A program made the position numbers and the translations under genes. From Trichoplax adhaerens (lineage: Eukaryota > Placozoa > Uniplacotomia > Trichoplacea > Trichoplacidae), in contig NW_002060952.1 in the NCBI RefSeq assembly GCF_000150275.1, forward strand, positions 2,408,866-2,472,865: a stretch of DNA of 64,000 nucleotides, read 5' to 3'. Every line of letters starts with the position of its first letter. Position 1 is the stretch's first letter. Of the stretch, positions 25,137 to 38,219 are shown in pieces. The notes under the pieces were generated by a model. The model was given only the letters and a program-made list of their open reading frames with translations, had not been told where the DNA came from and did not search any database.

Positions 25137-26039
25137 TCAGTAACAGCAGGGTAAGTCTTGAATTGGTAGCGGCAAAAAGTGCTGCCAAAAGTAATTTCTC
25201 CTGCTAAAATATAGAACCTGCATCCGACTATTTTCTTGCAAAAATTCCATATTACGAAATTGATACCACATCTTGCGCAAGGATTTAGTTTGTCGAAACA
25301 ATAAGGAAAAATCAAGTGTGGATACATTGCATAGCAAACATATAATCTGAAATGCTAGCAATGTACCTAATGCTAGCCATAATGTGACGATAGGGACAAG
25401 AACAATTGCATTTTTACCTAAATTGAAACAAATTGATGCTGGTAAAGCATTGCGATAAGACGTTTGACCTATCATACATCCCATAAATGCTGTAAAAGTC
25501 ATGTAGATCGCAAAAGACATGCCTAACCAGGCGTAACCCAAGAACGATACAAAGTAGTAAAAATTGTTCAAGCCAACGCAATTGACAGTAAAGGGGCAAT
25601 GATGATCCATCATGCAAATACAGCGCTGGCAGACTTTACAATGTCTTGTAGCGCCTACTTTAATTCTATCACACTTTGTACAAACAGGATAATCCGTGTG
25701 AGAACCTAACGTAGCTAAAGGTGCTGTACCAGGATCATGAAAACTTGCATAAGTATAGTGAAAAAATGATACAATGCAAAAATAACTTGCTAAGAAAATA
25801 TGGATCCAACCATTGATGGTCGCGTATGGATTTTCAGCTTTAACGTAAAGGTAGGCTGAAAAGAATAAATACATAAAACCAGAATAGACTGTAACAACGA
25901 GAGAAAATAATAAATACGAGGCATAATCTTGTGTAATTCGTTCTATATTAAGACGAGGAAATAGATTTCGTATAACATCAACCAATAATGGCAGCTGTAA
26001 AATACCAACAGCAATAATAATAATGATAATGATATCCAT
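25137..26039 (-). CDS. DHHC palmitoyl-acyltransferase, intronless
   Basis: A 300-residue protein encoded in one open frame. Hydrophobic helices lie at about 1-25, 42-68 and 79-98; the cysteine-rich domain at about 117-167 has CTKC, HCKVCQRC, the catalytic DHHC at 145-148 and CPFTVNCVG; further helices lie at about 162-190 and 210-238. A DPG motif sits at 102-104 just before the cysteine-rich domain, as in the family. DHHC enzymes transfer palmitate from acyl-CoA to cysteines of client proteins at Golgi, ER or plasma membranes. I do not see a clear TTxE motif after the last helix. Length is typical of small ZDHHC proteins; I cannot name the orthologue. The start ATG opens the longest frame and leads directly into the first helix. 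It is divergent from the small secreted-protein gene at 26788. Confidence 0.93.
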   Translation of the reverse strand: MDIIIIIIIAVGILQLPLLVDVIRNLFPRLNIERITQDYASYLLFSLVVTVYSGFMYLFFSAYLYVKAENPYATINGWIHIFLASYFCIVSFFHYTYASFHDPGTAPLATLGSHTDYPVCTKCDRIKVGATRHCKVCQRCICMMDHHCPFTVNCVGLNNFYYFVSFLGYAWLGMSFAIYMTFTAFMGCMIGQTSYRNALPASICFNLGKNAIVLVPIVTLWLALGTLLAFQIICLLCNVSTLDFSLLFRQTKSLRKMWYQFRNMEFLQENSRMQVLYFSRRNYFWQHFLPLPIQDLPCCY

Positions 26040-26787
26040 GCTAGCTGTTCATGCCGATAATACTACAACTGTGAGCTTGAACAGGTGTAGCTGGAACCTA
26101 GAAGACTATGATAATGACGAGGATTTAGCAAGCCGAACAGAATTATGATGTCTTTGTATAATGTATATTGGTGGCGATACGTTATGAGATAGGTCATGAA
26201 TCATCAACAGTTGCCATCTTAAATGCCAAAGAAATGAACATTCTGCGTTGAATATTAGCCACTGCAGTTGATGTACGAGTTAATCGAAGAGACTCGAAAT
26301 TGCATGCATGCAGCAGTCAGCAGCTATGTCAGCGTCTATGGCAAAAGTGATGCAGTACAGTATGGATGGACGCACAGACGTACGGTATCGACCTGTGAGG
26401 CTGTGCCTAGGGCTGGTTGGATTATCTGTACTGTACAGTACAGTACTGGTTAGTGTACTGTAGAAGTTCATACTGTAGCGTACTGTACTGTACACAGTGT
26501 ACAGTACAGTACTGTACTGTACTGTACAGTATGTATAAGAAAAACCTTACAGTACAGTACAGTACATGTACACTTATTGTACTGTAGCGACTTCTACATT
26601 ACCACAGCAACGCTGCCGGATTCCTTTATTTCCTGCTGTTGATTCCCAACATTTGATCATGGACTTTCCAGCACTATCACAGCATGTACCTCAATTGAAA
26701 TACACGAACCCTTTCTCATGATTATATAGGGTATATAGTATACGTATTTTATTGATTTATCGGCAAAAACATATCAATAGAAGCATA
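26040..26787. promoter_or_regulatory. divergent intergenic region with palindromic TACAG/CTGTA tract
   Basis: 750 bp between the starts of the DHHC gene (-) and the secreted-protein gene (+), so it should hold both promoters. At about 26430-26575 it is built almost only of overlapping gtactgtac / tacagtac words, which are self-complementary and could fold into hairpins. The block at 26320-26420 is relatively GC-rich. Confidence 0.5.
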
Positions 26788-27659
26788 ATGATTCAAGGCA
26801 GAATTTACATCTGGTTTATTTTACTGTGGATCATTCATTTGGCATTACCAATCCAATTTCAATATCCTTATTATTATTACAAGAAGAGAAGTTATCATGT
26901 AAGTTTTAAATTTTTAAATCTCTAGGACAAATCAATTTAGAAGTAGCAGTAAAATTTTTTATCTTATGTACGGATAAATATACATGTATATATGATGGTG
27001 GTTAAACGTGTCAGTAACTTAACTAACGAAACCTACATGAATTGAATGCATTCGATCCATTTCTAACAGTATCTGTACTTTGCGTTCATTTCATTTAGGA
27101 ACGCCGTTTTTATGAGAAGCAAGAGCTCTGTGCACACTTACCTAACTGTACGGCTTTAGGTGGAATCCTTCAAGACAGATGTATAAGGCAATGCATATCT
27201 CCCAGTTGCTATGGCAGTTTATATGCATGGGATGAGGTACGTAAATTGAGTCTACTAAAGTAACGGTTATAAGAATGATGTTAAAAAACTCAACCTTCTA
27301 CAAATATACCACTACAAAAAGTTATCCTTACCCTGTGCAGCTTCAGAAATATCACTAATGCTAAAATGACCTACTTTAACGTCTATAATCTCGCTGCAAA
27401 TCCCTTGATGCCTGATCATAGTAAAATCGTTGCTTATTGTATTCCTTAACTATATTGTGTTTCAATTTCATGTACAGTAGATAGTAGTATGCATAATTAA
27501 GAGAGAAGAGCTAAATGTCTTGGTATTAAGCTATATACATATTTTATGACGCTATATAAAACAACTTTCTTTTAAATTTTTTTCTCCTAGCTCGAAGAAG
27601 GAGAAATTGATATCAGACTGTCATCATTCAAAGGTTGCTTTGTTCAGGAAGCAAATTAA
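26788..27659 (+). CDS. small secreted cysteine-containing protein, three exons
   Basis: Exons 26788-26898, 27099-27236 and 27591-27659, all phase 0 with clean gtaagt/gtacgt donors and tttag/cctag acceptors, give 105 residues. Residues 1-20 are a signal peptide (IYIWFILLWIIHLAL core). The mature part has six cysteines, in C-x6-C, C-x3-C-x4-C and a final C, and the phrase SPSCYGSLYAWDELEEGEID, which I recall from a widespread family of small secreted or ER proteins in animals and plants (pattern SP.CY......LEEGE.D; possibly DUF4787). Function is unknown to me and the family name is from memory. It likely enters the secretory pathway. Confidence 0.8.
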
Positions 27660-29427
27660 GGTACTAGCGATACCAAGAAATACGCAGATTTAAACATTTA
27701 TTTCTCTATACTATACTATAATGTAACCTACAGTACATTATGTAGTATTTTAAATAATCCTTTGATTAGTATTATTAAGTAAGTACAGTATAGCAGTAGT
27801 CATTCAATGTACTATCACTATCATCATTTTACAATAAAACAGCGTGACATATTTACATGCTATGCCTGTCTGAACTAAGACTTAAAGTTTCTCCTCTTAT
27901 TTACAGTTAATATACTCATATTATAATAGGTTGGTGTATGGTAAAATCCAAAAACATATAAAACGTTTTTCATTTCGAGCTCCGAAACAAGTGTCTATTC
28001 CATTCCTAATTACCTGACTCGATTGTTTACAAGATAGGGATGCTTATTGGACTATTCTGGAGTATTAATACAATTTACTCATATGATAGTACAGTAGTAG
28101 TAAAATGTCAATCATTAAATTAATATTATTTAATTACTGTATTATCGGATATCATATCAGTATTGCAAAGATGTAAATTAAAGGGATAAATTTAACGCAC
28201 TGGACATAGAACCAGTAACACATTAGGACTTAAAAATGTTGAATTTCTTGATTACAATTATTAATGCCTTCGCTAAGTATGATTACGTTAATTTACGTAG
28301 TTTCCTGTACTGTAGATATGTATGTACAATGTATATAGTCCAGTTTTAAACCGGTCAAAACTCTCATCCATTAAGCAATAAATTTAAATTGAACTAAAAT
28401 TGTATATTTATATTATTGTATACAACACGGAAGGGTATATGATTGGTAATCGATTTATAATATTGTCCATTCATTACACCAGCTACCTATCTTTATCACC
28501 TTACGGTAAAACAAGAAAATTTAAGCTCACTTTTCTGTAAAACTTCCTCTACGCAAACTGGAAGGTATACTGCATATAAGTCTTGTAACACTCTCATAAT
28601 ATTAATACCTAATGATACGCACTGCTCTTCCCATTTGCTATACTATCGAGATTACAATATACATATTAAAATAAATTATGTTTGCCTGCTATCAGGAAGA
28701 CAATAAATTATTATTTATAATATATCTGGCATGCTATACTGTAAGTGTATCTTAACCTGTAACAGAGACATACTTTACATTATTAATTAAAGATTCTATC
28801 CGAGTATTCGGTCATAAAAATCTTTAATACGAAGAAAATAGCCCACAAAAGCAAATTTTTGATACAAAGGCCAAATTTTGATTAAGAAAGTATAGAAATC
28901 AAAAGTAGTAATTAAGTACTGTACATCTAGCGTTATACAGAAATGTAATTAATTACAATATATCATGTATCGATAAACAATAAGTCGCTTTAACTAGATA
29001 CTAAGCCATACCACTTTTCGACTATAGCTATCAAAACCTCACAAACTAACCAGTCGATTATAATAACATCAATAATTAATATAATTAATTAATATATTGT
29101 AATGAGTGCGGTAGTATTCTCCACCTTTGAAAAAGAAAAGATTATGCTTCTACTTCGTTTATTGAATAAAATTTGTATTTTATTCTTGCACCGAAAAATT
29201 ACACTAACAATTTTAGGGTTGAAATTATCAGTGCATTCCAAGCTATTCAAGGGTTTCAATCCTCACCCTATACTACATAGTTCGCACTTGAGGTTCAACG
29301 TTGTTAAAAAATTGACTGAATACATTGCTTATAATTTGAATAAGTCTTCAAGTTATGAACAATTCTAAAGATGAAGATTGCTCATCTTAAGATTGCACGA
29401 GCAACTAGTACATTTTACAGTACATAA
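27660..29427. other. intergenic; AATAAA at 27833 may end the secreted-protein transcript
   Basis: No gene recognised. AATAAA at 27833-27838 (+) is a candidate poly(A) signal about 170 nt beyond the secreted-protein stop. An 88-codon plus-strand frame at 29102-29368 has no motif or splice support. Confidence 0.45.
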
Positions 29428-29428
29428 A

Positions 29429-29434
29429 TTTATT
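29429..29434 (-). terminator. poly(A) signal AATAAA for SMC2
   Basis: AATAAA on the minus strand, 15 nt after the SMC2 stop codon. Confidence 0.6.
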
Positions 29435-29448
29435 ATTAGAGAAATACT

Positions 29449-32400
29449 CTACTTTATCTTAGCCCTTTTACTTAGTCCACTTTCATTAGCAACAACTTTT
29501 CCACTGACAATTTTCTTTTTTGCTTGAGGTTGCTTTCTAGATTGAACTTGTTCATGCCGTGTAACAGTTGAGACGCCATCTACAAATTTTGTTTTAAACA
29601 AGACGTTCGCGTTATTAAACATTCCATCTTTCAAAGAAACAACTATAAATTGTGAGTGCTTGAAATGTGTGCGTAACATTTGTCCTATATTTTGGGTATG
29701 AGAAAGATCTAATGCAGCATCAACTTCATCCAATATATAAATAGGTGCAGGCTTAAATAGCAGTAGAGATAATATCAATGATAGCGCCACCAGTGATCTA
29801 TGCAAAGCCAATTTATAGGTCATATTTTAGTGACAGCTCTAATGCACGTTTCTATATACAGTACAGTATATCTAATTCATAAAATAATACCTTTGACCTC
29901 CACTAAGCTCCGACAAGCTTTCTTTCCAAACTTGACCAAATCCTACTTTGACTTCGAGTCCATCAAATATAGTCTGATTCTCTGGCGCTGAAAGTTTTGC
30001 CGTTGCTCCCGGTAGGAGAGTCGAAAAAATCGATGAAAAATCCTAATATATCAATTAAATAATTCACGATTACCATCAAAATTCATCACTATCAGATTAT
30101 TCCAACGACACAATAATACCGCACCTTCGTTACTTGCGCAAAGGCTACAGACAAATGTTCCTTCTTCTTTTTGTCAAGTTCAAGTATGGTAGATTCAATT
30201 TTTTTCTTATCATTTTCCACAATTTTCTTTTTCTTCATCAGGTCATTATACTTTTATATAAATTGATTTTGAGTAGTTAAAATGTAAAAGTACTTGATTA
30301 GATATCACATATCGCGAACGAGTAGCAGATGAAGTAATCTCTTACTTTTTCTTCGACTTTTCCCAACATGTTCATAGCTCTCATATTAACAGTTTTCGAT
30401 AATTTTTCTTTAGTTTCTTCGAGTTTTAGCAATCTTTTCGATGCTTCTTTCGGGTTATTGGCTTTGAAGTCATAAGCTGTATTCGGCTGACCGAAGAATT
30501 GCTTTTCGGTGGCAATCCAGTCATTTTCTGCAATCATACTTGCCACCTATTAAATACGGTAATATTCACAAATTAAGTCGAAAATTCACCTACATCAATC
30601 AATGTAGTACAGTATCGAAATATTACATAAAAAGTCTGCTAGTTACTACGTACCTTCTGTGCAGCATCTTTACTATCCTTACTCAACTTTGAGAGCTGAT
30701 GCATTTGATCTTTCATTTCTAAGCAAGAATCTGCCTTAGCCTTAGCAAGGCTTTGCCGTTCGCTGACATGCTTCGAGATTTCCTAATTACAGATGAGCTA
30801 GGGTTTAATTAAAATAATTACTAAAAAAAATAAGCAGATATCTATACCTTGTTGCATGCTCTCAAAGAAGTACGTTGGCTTTCAAGTTCTCCTTTAGCAT
30901 TCTCATAATCAGCCTAAAGAAATAGTGAACCGCAAGGTATTACTCTTATTGCTTTCTGCAACAAATTGAATATCTATATGCCTATACGGGTAGTACCTTT
31001 GCTTTTGCTAAGGTTTCATCTAATGATTTGACTTTGTCTTCCATAGTAGCGGCATTCTTAGACGCATTCAGAATCTAAGATCCAGTATCATATTAAATAG
31101 ACTAGTTTATTGGCAGAATACCGAAATAGCAATTCTATGCTACAGTATATACCTGTTCATCTAAGTTAGCAATTTCTTGCGTAATCGCCGCCGCTTCGAG
31201 CTTTAAAGCTTCTATCTCCTATTTCGGTAGTTAATATAAAGACGTCACTCCTCCGTGCCATATATTCATCGTAATGACTTTAGAGTAACTTAATATACGA
31301 ATTAATACCTGAAATTTAAGCTTTGTTTGTTTAGTAGATTCTTCTGATTTTGCTTTGGCGGCAGTTAATTTCTTTTCAGCAGATTTTAACTCTTTTTCAC
31401 GAAGTGATTTAGCGTCCTTGCCATTACAAGTATTAAAATAAACATCAATTATATTATATTATGATTTGGTTTTTGGGCACTGAGTAGTTGCTTAAAATTC
31501 TTTTACCTTCATTTTCTTTTCAATTGTGGTACATTTATTAGATGCATTTTTTATCGTTTCTTTTGCAGCTTTCATCTTATCTTTTTGTTCATCTATAGTG
31601 GAGAAAGGAATTTAAAAGATACCGTTTAAATACAGACTAACTATTTTACTGATTAATTATTATCATTGATTGTATACCAATGGCCTTTTGGAGGCTGGTA
31701 ATCTCTTCTAAGAGCTGGTAGTGTGAACTTTGCTCCAAACTATTTTGGAGCAGGCTGGCCTCTTTTTCTGCGAGTCCAAGTTGACGAGAAACCTTTTTGT
31801 GCCTAGACGGCGTGTAAATAAAACAATGTAATTAAATAGCAAGATGTTGAAAGCGACGAAGTTAAGACAACTTACTCTTCCGCGATCTTTTCAATTGATG
31901 CTAATTGAGAAGCTACTTTCGTCAATTCATTAGATTTTTGTTGTAATTCCTGCTTTAAATCATTTATTTCGCTAAGCTTAGCTAAAATAGAGGAAGATGG
32001 CGGAGGTCTCGAACCTACGTTAAATGACACCTAATTTAGTAGCTAGTCTTTATTGCGAAACAACAAAATTATCGCAAAGTATTGGTAGTTACCTCCGGTT
32101 AATGTTCCTGAAGGGTTTAAGATATCCCCTTCTAAGGTTACTGTTCGCTTCTTAACATCTTCATTAAAAGTAACCTTAACAGTAAAGGTATGAAGTTAGT
32201 TAATCATACTGCTGCAAAATAACCGAAAAGGGTATTGAAATACACATATGTCCTAATTACAACTTACGATTTTAGCGTTGTCGATGTTATTACACACTAG
32301 TGTAGACCCAAAGATGAAGGACATAGCAGCTTCCAGTTCATTATCGTATCCGACCAATGAAAGGGCAGTATGGACATTTTCCTTACCAACCTTAATTCAA

Positions 32401-35400
32401 TAATTATAAAATTATCATCATTACTTACATGATAAATAAATTTATATAAAGCCGATTTCTTCTCATATAATCAGACTTTACAATAAAGACTTACCAAGCG
32501 CCTAGCTGCAGCTACAGTTTTTTCTGAAATACTAGATGAAGCAATCTGATTTAACGGGATGATGGTAAAACGCCGTTTTAATTGACCATTCTTCAATAGT
32601 TGTTTGCCAGTCTCTTCGGTATCTACGACTACACTGTATAACTAAAGAGTAGAGATTATCGTTAGAGTACTCGCTAAAATTGTTAAATAGCAAAACAATT
32701 CTTAGCTCAGTATTCATATTAATAATAAATTACCTTATTTCCTGCAGTTACTTCAAGGGCAGTTGCTGTAGATACGTCTTTGACTGTAACCAAGCCAGCT
32801 ACGAGTCCACGTACCTATCGAGGATTAAATCAATAATTTAGTAAAGAACTTTTAACAATTATAAGTGAGGTTTTTTACCTTCTTACGATCGAATTTTGGT
32901 GTAGGATTTTTATATTCGAAATTCATGTTTGGAAATCTACATATAGGATAGTAAATAAATTTACAATATAAAGATATCTAAACACACAGAGAAGATGGCA
33001 AAAAGCTCTATTAAAGGCAGTTACTTGGCTTCCAGTGTTTCTGTTGTGGTTGTAAGAGTTGAAATTTTCTCTTTTAGTTCGTTCCTTAATTATTTGTCAT
33101 ACAAGATTAGTAATCATTTTTATAAAAATTTGATCTCATCAAATATTCATGTTAAACTAAAGAATCACTTTTTTTGGCGTAGCTGATTTTCCTTTTCCTC
33201 TTCATAATTTAGTTGATTGATTTTATCCTACAAGAAATGTAATTTTGTTCGATACTTAGAATGATACTCGCCTTAAATTTCATGTAATATGATAAAAACA
33301 CTTGTGCCTTAATTTACCATAACCGTTTCTGATATGAATGTTTATAGCTATTATTACCTTTAGCTGTTCAATTCGTTTCATAGCACTATCTAATGCTTTT
33401 TTATCCTCTTTATACTTTTTTTCTGTCCCTTGTGATTCTTTTTGCTTGTTCTTAATTTCCCCTTGGTCATGTTTTAATCTAAAAATATATAATGTAATTA
33501 TTAATAGCCCTGCAATCTGTTGAATTCATGGCGAAATTTCAATCTCTTACTTCATTTCGGCTTGTTTAATCTCTGTTTCCGCTGTACTGATATCTTTCTT
33601 AGCGGCTAATATAAAAAAATAATGACAATGCTTTATAATTAATCAATGGCTTTTAAGACACTGAATTGGTATCATTGTTGATAACAGTTGTTATGCTTAA
33701 TTTATGGCGTACTCATTAACTGATCAGCTAATGTCTTGTCTTCGCCGTTATCATCCTCGGATAATCCAGCAGAAACCGCTTGAAAATGTTTTTGACTAGC
33801 AGCAAAAGTGTCTGCATCGCTTTGACTCTTTTCTTGCAACTTTGTAAAGTCAATTTGATACTGTTCAATTTCATTTTTTTTCTCCTTCAGTAAAGTAGCT
33901 TCATTACTACGAGCTTTTTCTATTTCTTTAACTTGCTTTTTTTCTGCTTGCAACGATTTTACAGCATGCTCTGCCACAGACGAAACTTTAACATGTTCCT
34001 TCGATAGAGCATCTACCTGCTGTTCTAAGGCTTTGATAGATTTATTGGACATTTCATTATCTCTCTTTTTCTCTAATTCAGCTATGGCAGCATCACACTT
34101 TTCCAAATCACTATCGATTTGATTCAATTTTTCCTTTAAGGCTTCAATGCAAGCATTTAATGATTCGAATTTTTCAGCAGCATTTTCTTTTAATTCTTCA
34201 GCACAAATAAAATTGTAAGCAACACATAACTTTGTTAAATGTTCTATTTCACGGGTAATTTTTTGATATTCTAAATAAGATGATCGTTCTTGTTTAAGTT
34301 TATTCAATGTTGGTGTAATTTCATCGTTGAGAATATTGCTGATTTCGACTAATTTGCTCTCTTTCTTTTCTATCGTCCGTTGAGCTGAAGCTTTCTTGCT
34401 TTCATACATTCTTGTACCCGCGGCTTCTTCGATCATTGCCAATATCTGTCAAGGAATAGATACAGTTAAAAAGAGTTATTGGACACTATTGCACTGCGGC
34501 TCAAGAATCTTCTAGAAAATAGAGAGGCCAAATTTAGGTGAGAGTAAGATTACTATAATGTATTACACTGCTAGACCAAATTCCGAACTGTTTCGCTACT
34601 CTAGTTAAAGTTTTATTAGAATACGTGATACGAACACAATCATTAATATCCACGTTTGTATGCCTTTACCTCTGGTGGTTTCATATTTAAAACCTTTGTA
34701 ATTCTGCCTTGCATGATGAGAAAATGTGGATTGTTGACATTTAACTGGACAGAACGAAATAAATCTTGCACACGAGTATTATTAGCATTGACACCGTTGA
34801 TCAAATATTTATTGCGACCACCGATGACGACCTGCCTAGTAACGGTAATTTCATCGTGTGTCTCATAGCCTAATGGACTCTGTTTTTTATCCTGATTATC
34901 AAATGTAATTGTCACAGTTGCTTTCGTAACGCCTGCTTGGCCACTCTTATATACTAAATCTTGCAAGCTACCAGCGCGAACCTTAAAGCGAGTGATAGAG
35001 AAAAAATTTGAATTTTAAAAATATTACAACGGCAATCATTAGAGAGTACTATTTTCTACAATTACTATCATTGTGCTATTAAGTTTGCTACATGACTTGC
35101 AATAAAGCTACTTCACGTTAAGTACTGTATGATGCCTATGCTATTTGCTAGCCCTTTCTGATTTATTAAGTTGGCTATAAGACTTGTGAATCAAGTTATT
35201 CCACGTTCATTATGATAGTTATGTTACTTGGTAGCATGTTAGGGAGGTTAGAATTTATCATAAGGTATGATTTCTATTGCGCTTAAAATTGGCTATACTG
35301 CGTGACTTATACAACAAGTCATTGATAATAAGTATGATGTGTATGTTTACTTGGTAGCATGTAAAGGAGACAAGGATAAGATATGTATGTGCATCATTTC

Positions 35401-35871
35401 ATTTCATCAACAGGACATATTTACAAGATGACTGAGGTGTATGAAAAGAATCCATAGTAAGATATGATCTTCATGTTAAGACAGGTAATATTCCGATGTG
35501 ACAGCTGCATCATTGGATTGATATACGTCTATTTACTATCCAGTCAATATTTTTGTAGTCAAAAATACGGTATGCTATTAGTTCGTCACGAGAGCGACTA
35601 CCTTAGGATACTATACAAGTATTGCTCGTCCATTTTGGCGGACATTGAATCGTACTGGTTATAATTAGCTATTCGAAATTAAGGATAGCGATTTAAGACT
35701 TACTTGCTGTAAGTTTGAAATGCCCAAGACAAAACAAATAGAATCCAAGATATTGGATTTCCCACTGCCATTTAAACCGGTAATGGCATTAAATAAAGGA
35801 TCGAAATTATTGACTTCAGTTCGCTGAGCGTACGATTTGAAACCATCAATCACAACTTGCTTGATATGCAT
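29449..35871 (-). CDS. SMC2: SMC2 condensin ATPase, complete, 24 exons
   Basis: Exons (minus strand, first to last): 35704-35871, 34670-34981, 33713-34445, 33551-33605, 33358-33478, 33169-33227, 33025-33084, 32879-32936, 32734-32814, 32495-32641, 32268-32390, 32093-32174, 31876-32014, 31678-31802, 31507-31592, 31309-31416, 31153-31218, 30997-31074, 30848-30913, 30654-30782, 30346-30546, 30125-30250, 29891-30042, 29449-29797. All join in phase: 3624 nt, 1207 residues (human about 1197). SMC2 pairs with SMC4 in condensin I and II and compacts mitotic chromosomes. Visible: N-terminal [14 protein letters not shown], Walker [32 protein letters not shown] and [10 protein letters not shown], a first coiled coil, the hinge ([10 protein letters not shown] to the GTLTGG region), a second coiled coil, then [13 protein letters not shown] signature LSGGQR and Walker [13 protein letters not shown]. 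The basic tail is lysine-rich. No frameshift or internal stop remains after splicing. Confidence 0.97.
34982..35703 (-). other. SMC2 intron 1
   Basis: The longest SMC2 intron (722 nt), gtaagt donor to gctttaag acceptor, phase 0. It contains loosely repeated phrases (gacttgtgaatcaagttattccacg, ggtagcatgt) but no gene. Confidence 0.8.
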
Positions 35872-36690
35872 GGTAACTTCCTATCCATTTTTTGATGTAT
35901 TTAGGCGTTGTTAGGATTATTTTCAATGATTCATGGTAAACAACAGATTTAGCTTAAAAGTGTCATCCATATCATTTTATTTTACCTTTTTCTCGATGAT
36001 ATCCTATTGAAAATGGAGATTGTTCTTGGAGGCAATAAAATCACTCTTCTTGTGTTCAAACCTATTTAAAAAATAGACAATTGGCATAAAATAATTTGAA
36101 TTGGTTATTCCATGTCCAGATTTTTGGATTGGAAAGCATTAAGAAATAGAAATGATGACACAACAACGACTGCATCTCAGGCTCTTTCTACTGTGCATTA
36201 TTCTCGATCATGTCCATTTCAAACTAGTTCAAACTGCGATCATCGTAAGCAGCGAATCGTTTCAATTTGACATCCACGGATGAAGAATTGATGGATACCT
36301 TGTAACTTGTATTAATAGTGACGAGTAATAGAGGATTTGCAATAGTTCCTAGGTTACGATGAAGGAAGAAATGAGAAAACTTTCCCTCTTGACGATGGAT
36401 GATGGCTGTATATGGTCAGTATGGATGCGATGGGTTTGCAGCTTTGTGTTTTTAAACTAGCGGTCGGTTGATTTGGCAGTTAACGGCCAGCGGTAAGGTC
36501 GACTCGAGTACAACACATTGCAGCCAGTCCAATACTAAACCCTATATGTTATTGTACAATCCAGTAGCACTCGTGTTTACCGTACACTTGTACCAGATCG
36601 TAGTATCCTATTGTGACTGTATGCTGGGCATAATCAAGCGCGTTTAGCCCATTTGAAAAATTGGCATAATACAGTAGACAATTTGAATGA
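35872..36690. other. upstream region of SMC2
   Basis: No gene recognised. It presumably holds the SMC2 promoter. Confidence 0.4.
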
Positions 36691-36699
36691 ATTTCTTGT

Positions 36700-37252
36700 T
36701 TACGACAGTTTTTTATATCGATTTAGGGCTTGATGCATTGGCAATGATGATGATGATGATTAGAGACCGTAATGATCATCATCCGTCATATAGAATCAAT
36801 TCAACATGGATGATTTTGAAATGCTTGTATAGAGACACAGTATTTTATATCGATTTAGGTAGGGCTTGGTGCATGGGCAATGATGATGATGATGATTAGA
36901 GACCGTAATGATCATCATCCGTCATATAGAATCAATCCAACATGGATGATTTTGAAATGCTTGTATAGAGACACAGTATTTTATATCGATTTAGGTAGGG
37001 CTTGGTGCATGGGCAATGATGATGATGATGATTAGAGACCGTAATGATCATCATCCGTCATATAAAATCAACCCAACATGGATGATTTTGAAAAGCTTGT
37101 ATAGAGACACAGTATTTTATATCGATTTAGGGCTTGGTGCATTGGCAATGATGATGATGATGATTAGAGAGAGACCCTAATGATCATCATCCGTCATTTA
37201 TTAAAATCAATCCAACATGGATGATTTTGAAATGCTTGTATAGAGACACATT
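36700..37252. repeat. minisatellite, four ~135-bp units
   Basis: The unit runs from ttttatatcgatttagg through gcaatgatgatgatgatgattagagacc and tgatcatcatccgtcat to ttgaaatgcttgtatagagacac. Copies start at 36711, 36843, 36979 and 37115 (spacing 132, 136, 136). Each contains a short (atg)n run whose complement tgatcatcatcc lies just after, so each unit can also form a hairpin. Confidence 0.9.
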
Positions 37253-37434
37253 GTAGAGTGAGTGTCCGTAGTCGCCATGGAATAGGTCAGATTTGACCCA
37301 CTTCAATCAGTAGTGTCTATGTTACGGCTAATGCCGAAATTCGGTTATTATACTGCTTGCAATAGCCATCAGCAACTGGTAGTCAAGAAATTAAAGACTC
37401 TTGGTGCTGATCATTCACGAAACGAATATCGCTT

Positions 37435-38105
37435 CGATCGATGGTGCTCTGTTTTCTTTTTGAAACAGTTAACTGTCAAAACGTTCTAGATATTCAAATT
37501 TACGCGCGCAGTCGCACGCCCAGTACAGTATTTTTGGCTACAGTACAGAGCGTATTGTACTGTACGCCTGCGAGTAACGACGCACTCTCTTTCCGTTCAG
37601 TTCAGTGATCTAGTACTGTACTTAGTACTAGTAACTAGTAGACTAGTACTAGTCGGTAGTCGGTACCTTTTTTACATACGATTGCAGACCATCGAGATAC
37701 AGCACAATATAGTATAAGAAAAAATCTCTATGATCTGCAGTAAGGTATCGATCGATGGTGCTCTGTTTTCTTTTGGAAACAGTTAACTATCAAACATTCT
37801 ACACATTCAAATTTACGCGCTCAGTCGTACGCCCAGTACAGTATTTTTGGCTACAGTACAGAGCGTATTGTACTGTACGCCTGCCAGTAACGACGCACTC
37901 TCTTTCCATTCTGTTCAGTAATCTACTAGTACTAGTACTAGTACTTAGTAGTACAGTACTAGTACTAGTACTAGTAGACTTAGTTACTAGAGTACTAGTA
38001 CTGGGTAGTTCGGTACCTTTTTTACATACGACAGCAGACCATCGAGAATTAGAGATACAGTACAATATACAGTAGTATAAGAAAAACCTTTATGATCTGC
38101 AGTAC
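37435..38105. repeat. tandem duplication, two ~314-bp copies
   Basis: The segment starting cgatcgatggtgctctgttttc at 37435 recurs from 37749 and runs to the atgatctgcagta end. Copies differ mainly in an internal actagtactagt palindromic run, which is longer in the second copy (about 37922-37990). Confidence 0.9.
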
Positions 38106-38219
38106 TGTAAATACTGTACAGTGTTGCAGTTCAACTCTTTCTCTTTCGTTTGATAAAAAATTTATTGAAGAAACTTTCAAATTTTGATACATTTGCTTTC
38201 ACCAAAATCATCGAAATTA

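Noticed and set aside
29102-29368. 88-codon plus-strand frame downstream of SMC2
   Set aside because: Has a start and stop but no motif; surrounding DNA is typical intergenic. A short novel gene cannot be excluded.
36721-37200. CRISPR-like regular repeats
   Set aside because: Units are about 135 bp, nearly identical throughout without unique spacers, in a eukaryotic genome; this is a minisatellite.
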